Origin: Trematomus loennbergii
Lineage: Eukaryota; Chordata; Actinopteri; Perciformes; Nototheniidae
Reading direction: 5' to 3'
Assembly: GCA_012861695.1 (NCBI GenBank)
Contig: JAAOOA010000367.1
Span: 77,501-141,500 of the forward strand
DNA length: 64,000 bases
The notes below the pieces were generated by a model. It was given only the letters and a program-made list of their open reading frames with translations, made no database searches and was not told where the DNA came from. Shown here piece by piece: positions 59,875 through 64,000 of the stretch. The stretch's first letter is position 1. Each line of letters begins with the position of its first letter. A program made the position numbers and the translations under genes.

Positions 59875-61420
59875 TAGACATTTGTTGTTTTTTGTACTGA
59901 TTCCTTTATTTGATTTCCACTACTTTGTCTTACAGAATAAGTTATAATACATTATTATTATTAAAGGGTCCTCGTTCTGTTGATCTTCAGGAGAGGACCC
60001 TAAAAAGAAGAATAGAAAAACACTTTCAAATTGGGAACAAAACCAATCCCTTGCATTTAAAAACTAATTGGCAATAAAACCCCTTTTGATTTGGAAGTTG
60101 AACAAAAGTTTAAAATAAACCACGCAGAGTTTGTTCAATTAGATTAGACTTTACCTTATTTACATTTTGAACAACTTTCATTATAAAAGAAAAAAATAAT
60201 CTTTCGTTCAGTTTTGTGTTAATGGTTCACACATGAAGACATAATTACACGCTTAACTCACGGAAAGAGAAGTAAATCCATGTGTAATTAGATTTCAGAC
60301 CCTGACCTGAGTCTCTGCAGCTTTTTGAACATTCTGCAGGTAAACCTTGTGCACTTTAATCTGCGTCTCCTCACACGGCAGAGTCAGGTGCAGAGACGCT
60401 GCTATGACCCCGTGTAATTCAAATTATCTCTGATAATTATCCTGTGACTAATGACATTCTGAAACGCACTGCACTGTGGGAAAGAGATGAACTGATTTAT
60501 CAAACAACACGCTCAGATAACCCTGCAGTCAACAAATATTTCTAATAAAGCACGCACTAATGCAAACAAATCTCCATTATAGGAAGGATATCTTTGCAGG
60601 GACGACAAGATGACACACAGGAAGAACTATAATACACACAAGTTAAATGTGTTTTGGCACATTTGTGTTTTTATATCTGCATCGTTTCTGAAGCTGCAGC
60701 AAGTTTTCTCCTAATGGAAATGTTTAGGTCCGTTGTAACGCGTTTGCACCATTCGGCCACCGCATTTTCAAATAAAAAACAAGGTTTAATTTTCTGTAAA
60801 TCACATATTTTGACCACAAATGCCCGAAAAAGAGAGTTGCACTTGTAGTGAAGTTGGCTTAAAAGGTTCAAAGGTGATGATTTTTATTAAAAAAAGAGTC
60901 AAACAAGGACACGAGTTGCACCGTTGACGGAGAGTAATAGTATAAATCATTTGATTTTTAATATAAGAAAGCTTTATTTCCCTGTTTTTATTTCGGTTTC
61001 TTCCCAAGGCGACACACAGGAAAAAATATAATGCATAAAATAACAAAAAGATAATAATGAAAATGTTTTTGGGCTTTTGTATTTGCATCGTTTCTTAAAA
61101 AAAAGATCTTAAAATACTTTATATCGACATTCTGTTTCTTTGCATATTTGCCTAACTCGTCATTTTCTCTAGACAGCAGCTGATTTTAAGTTTCTACGAC
61201 AAGTCCCTTCCTTTAAACCTCACATTCACTCAAGGTCACCAGGAGAAGACGGATTCCTCCCTCGTTGAGATAAGCCTTGGGGCGGGAGCACATATTTCAG
61301 ATGTTTCTGATGATAATCGGCTCTATACGGGAAGTGATTAAAGCACTTTGTCTTCAGTCATACCTGCCTCGTCCGATCCTGGCCTCTGATGCCTATCTGA
61401 AGCTGTTTCTCTCTGCAGAG
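59875..61420. other. Unique stretch, no gene seen
   Basis: A palindromic GGGTCCTC...GAGGACCC block near 59966-60000 vaguely resembles the 57-bp unit (CCTC, CTG.TGAT.TTCAGG). AT-rich otherwise. Confidence 0.45.
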
Positions 61421-62023
61421 CACATCTCCGTCTGCACATCTCCGTCTGCACATCTCCGTCTGCACATCTCCGTCTGCACATCTCAGTCTGCACATCTCCG
61501 TCTGCACATCTCCGTCTGCACATCTCCGTCTGCACATCTCCGTCTGCACATCTCAGTCTGCACATCTCCGTCTGCACATCTCCGTCTGCACATCTCCGTC
61601 TGCACATCTCCGTCTGCACCTCTCGGTCTGCACATCTCGGTCTGCACATCTCGGTCTGCACATCTCCGTTTGCACATCTCCGTCTGCACATCTCGGTCTG
61701 CACATCTCCGTCTGCACCTCTCCGTCTGCACATCTCCGTCTGCACATCTCCGTCTGCACATCTCCGTTTGCACATCTCCGTCTGCACATCTCCATCTGCA
61801 CATCTCCGTCTGCACATCTCCGTCTGCACATCTCCGTCTGCACCTCTCCGTCTGCACATCTCCGTCTGCACATCTCCGTCTGCACATCTCCGCCTGCACA
61901 TCTCCGTCTGCACATCTCCGTCTGCACATCTCCGTCTGCACATCTCCGTCTGCACATCTCCGTCTGCACATCTCCGCCTGCACATCTCCGCCTGCACATC
62001 TCCGTCTGCACATCTCCGTCTGC
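61421..62023. repeat. 14-bp minisatellite CACATCTCCGTCTG, about 43 copies
   Basis: Nearly every unit is exactly 14 bp, with point variants CGGTCTG, CAGTCTG, CACCTCT, CGTTTG and CGCCTG. It is free of stops in many frames, giving 170-255-codon open frames on both strands that are not genes. Confidence 0.98.
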
Positions 62024-62699
62024 CTCAAAACGCTGAAACGCTGAAGACAAATCAAACAGACACACAGGAAACAGTTCTGGGACAAAGCTCTGTTTGGGTT
62101 GGTCACGTACATTCCTGGGCAGATGACTGATTTGTAATCCTTAAATTACTCATTATATTGTCATTTGACCCAATGTTGACACGAAGAAATTAATCAGTAA
62201 AGCCTTCTAACATTAAAAACACATTCTATCATTTAATTGAAGGTCTTGTTGCAACAACTGTGCCTGTTTTCCTGTATGAACACATTCAGTATTCTCCTCT
62301 GCAGGTCTTTACATGTATAAGACGTTTAATTATAGGAATAAGTGCATCTTTAAAACCTTTTAGACTTGACTGTTCTTCACTCTGTCCTGCATGGAGCTCA
62401 TTTATCTTATGTAGCATCTGTAAGCATTGCTCCCTGACTTTCTTTGGACTAAATTCAATCTAAATTGCGATTGCAAACATCCTTTTTTAGAGATGTAATT
62501 TAAGGCTAGTAGTTCTTGTTGTGGTCCAAAGCGCACCTCGCCTTTGTCCTCTTATATCTACAGGTAATTGAAGTTTAATTGTATGCATTTTTTCACAAAT
62601 TATCAACTTTGCTTCATCCTTTAGCATTTCTCCTAAGACTCTCTTTGCAATCAATCAAGTTGGATTGAATTCAGTCCAAACACCTTTTCAGAGGTCAAA
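62024..62699. other. Unique stretch, no gene seen
   Basis: TTGAATTCAGTCCAAACACC (about 62667) has a near-copy at about 63923. Confidence 0.5.
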
Positions 62700-62830
62700 T
62701 GGATTCGATTAGAAGCATTTATTGTCATTATACAAGTACAACGAGAAGAGTAAAGCTACTCCTCTTAAGGTGCCATCCGAACATTCAGAATAGACAACAT
62801 ACAACACATACAATAACAAAATAAAGTGCA
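62700..62830 (-). mobile_element. Retroposon 3' end fragment
   Basis: GGATTCGATTAGAAGCATTT then ATTGTCATTATACAAGTACA, like the starts at 8736 and 35703. Confidence 0.5.
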
Positions 62831-62935
62831 GGAAATTATCCAATTAGTAGAGTATAGTACATATAGAAAGTATCCAATACCATAAAAATTCAACTTGCAA
62901 AATGTTAAACAAATCAGACCTTAACTGTCAATGCT

Positions 62936-63486
62936 GCAAAGTCATACCTCCACTGTATGACTCTATCCCATATTGAATACTGTTTGACAAACTGGTCGTT
63001 TGCTTGTACCACAAACCTGAAACCAATAGAACAGCTGTACAAGAGAGCTATCAAGGTGTTCGACAGAAAGCCACATTCATACCACCACTGTACCATCCTT
63101 GAGAAACACCATTTCTTGAGTTTTGACAATTTTAAGTCTTTTAAAAGTATGTGTTTTTTTTATAAATGTTAACACAGGGGTATCTCCTCTTGCACTTTAT
63201 GCATCTCTTGTATCTCCTCTTGCCCTTCACATGTCGTAGCTGCTACATTGTACTGCCATGTGGTAAATACTTGTGTATGCTGCTCTTGCTCTTTTGCATA
63301 TCATGTATTTATTGTTTGCTATGTATATAATTGTCATGTTCTTATATGTTGTATGTCAGGGACTACGGATGGAAATGAGCTCAAAGCTCAAATCCGGCAT
63401 GTTTACACTTGAAGCATTATTTTTTAAAGTGTTCATCAATGTGCACTGTCCCTGTTCAAATATACGATTAAATGAAATGAAATGAA
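62936..63486 (+). pseudogene. 5'-truncated LINE: reverse-transcriptase C-terminus and tail
   Basis: Translates as LSHIEYCLTNWSFACTTNLK, then PIEQLYKRAIKVFDRKPHSY and HHCTILEKHHFLSFDN, i.e. the C-terminal part of a fish LINE ORF2. The frame ends with a stop at 63170-63172. The 3' UTR ends with TTAAATGAAATGAAATGAA. The catalytic core is absent. A different family from 18765-19690 although the tail motif is shared. Confidence 0.8.
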
Positions 63487-63489
63487 TAT

Positions 63490-64000
63490 GTATGTGTGTA
63501 TAATAAATGTATATATTGCACATGTATGGGTTAGGGTTCAGTGCCATGCTCTGGGGAAGAAACTGTCTTTGAGTATTAAATAAACTGGCTTGCTGGTCGT
63601 TCTCAAGAACTCTTGTTGGGTCCAAAGTGTTGAACAGAAAGAGAAAGTGACAGAGCGTTTATAACAGGACCTTTCTTTAATAAATAACAATAACTGGCAG
63701 TTTATTAACATAAAAACCACAGTATCCATCCCCATCGAAAGACTCCTTCAAGCTAAATTAGACAAGTCCGACCTAGAAAGAAAGAGACCTAACATACTGT
63801 CTCTTTCTTTATATGAGTGCTTCGTTGGAAGTTCAGGAAGTCAATGTTAAGGTTTAGTTTCTTGAGCTACTTGTGAATCAGAGGTGAAGCTTTCTGAGGG
63901 TATAGAAGATCAAATACTTGGATTGAATTTAGTCCAGACACCGTTTCAGAGGTAGAGTATACCGTATCACTAGGTCGTTCTCAAGAACTAAACAGACTAA
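63490..64000. other. Unique stretch with short direct repeats, no gene
   Basis: GGTCGTTCTCAAGAACT occurs at about 63595 and 63977. No coding signal to the window end. Confidence 0.5.

Noticed and set aside
61277..62130. Open frames on both strands of up to 255 codons
   Set aside because: 14-bp tandem repeat without stops; both strands are open at once.

Overview
This window looks like teleost fish nuclear DNA, probably from a percomorph. No exon of a conventional host gene is recognisable on either strand. The evidence is many very long (CA)n/(TG)n tracts, tRNA-derived SINEs with typical fish tails, L2-like LINE 3' ends, hAT, Harbinger and TTAA-type DNA transposons, and abundant minisatellites. 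Nearly all long open frames are artefacts of tandem repeats. The non-repeat stretches are ordinary intergenic or intronic DNA. A few (near 2860-3340, 15480-15740, 27890-28260, 33440-33830, 43600-43820, 48130-48780) are rich in TAATTA-type motifs and could be conserved regulatory DNA, but that cannot be shown here.

Layout. 1-2134: (CA)n grading into a CTG-punctuated minisatellite. 2135-11742: mostly unique DNA with LINE tails, a tandem duplication carrying a reverse-transcriptase motif, and one SINE. 11743-15170: five (CA)n/(TG)n tracts, three ~380-bp tandem repeats and a 72-bp array. 15959-16905: a MITE carrying a 37-bp minisatellite. 17512-23926: a region framed by inverted termini (AGGCCCGGACACACC), holding AT-rich arrays, a LINE remnant, a TTAA MITE and decayed hAT-like exons. 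24175-24652: (TG)n, a perfect hairpin, then (CA)n. 25633-32509: 72-bp, 38-bp and 57-bp arrays and a 26-bp telomere-like array. 34025-35154: a second MITE with the 37-bp minisatellite. 38020-39650: a second, inverted 57-bp array. 40361-43413: a hAT MITE with 8-bp target duplication, TTAA MITEs and a SINE with a 14-bp target duplication.

50427-55554 is the most gene-like part: a 5.1-kb PIF/Harbinger transposon with two convergent genes, a HARBI1-like transposase (+) and a Myb/SANT-like partner (-). The transposase has lost most of its DDE domain and carries a frameshift. The Myb gene has one frameshift, and its intron is occupied by a piggyBac-like MITE. Harbinger itself sits in one arm of an older palindromic element. 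The other arm preserves the empty site and fixes the 3-bp target duplication as AAT.

The most distinctive theme is minisatellites tied to mobile elements. The 37-bp, 57-bp and 72-bp families each occur at two loci in this window. The 37-bp arrays lie inside two copies of the same MITE. A 38-bp monomer abuts the end of a 57-bp array. All calls come from reading the sequence; no database search was possible.
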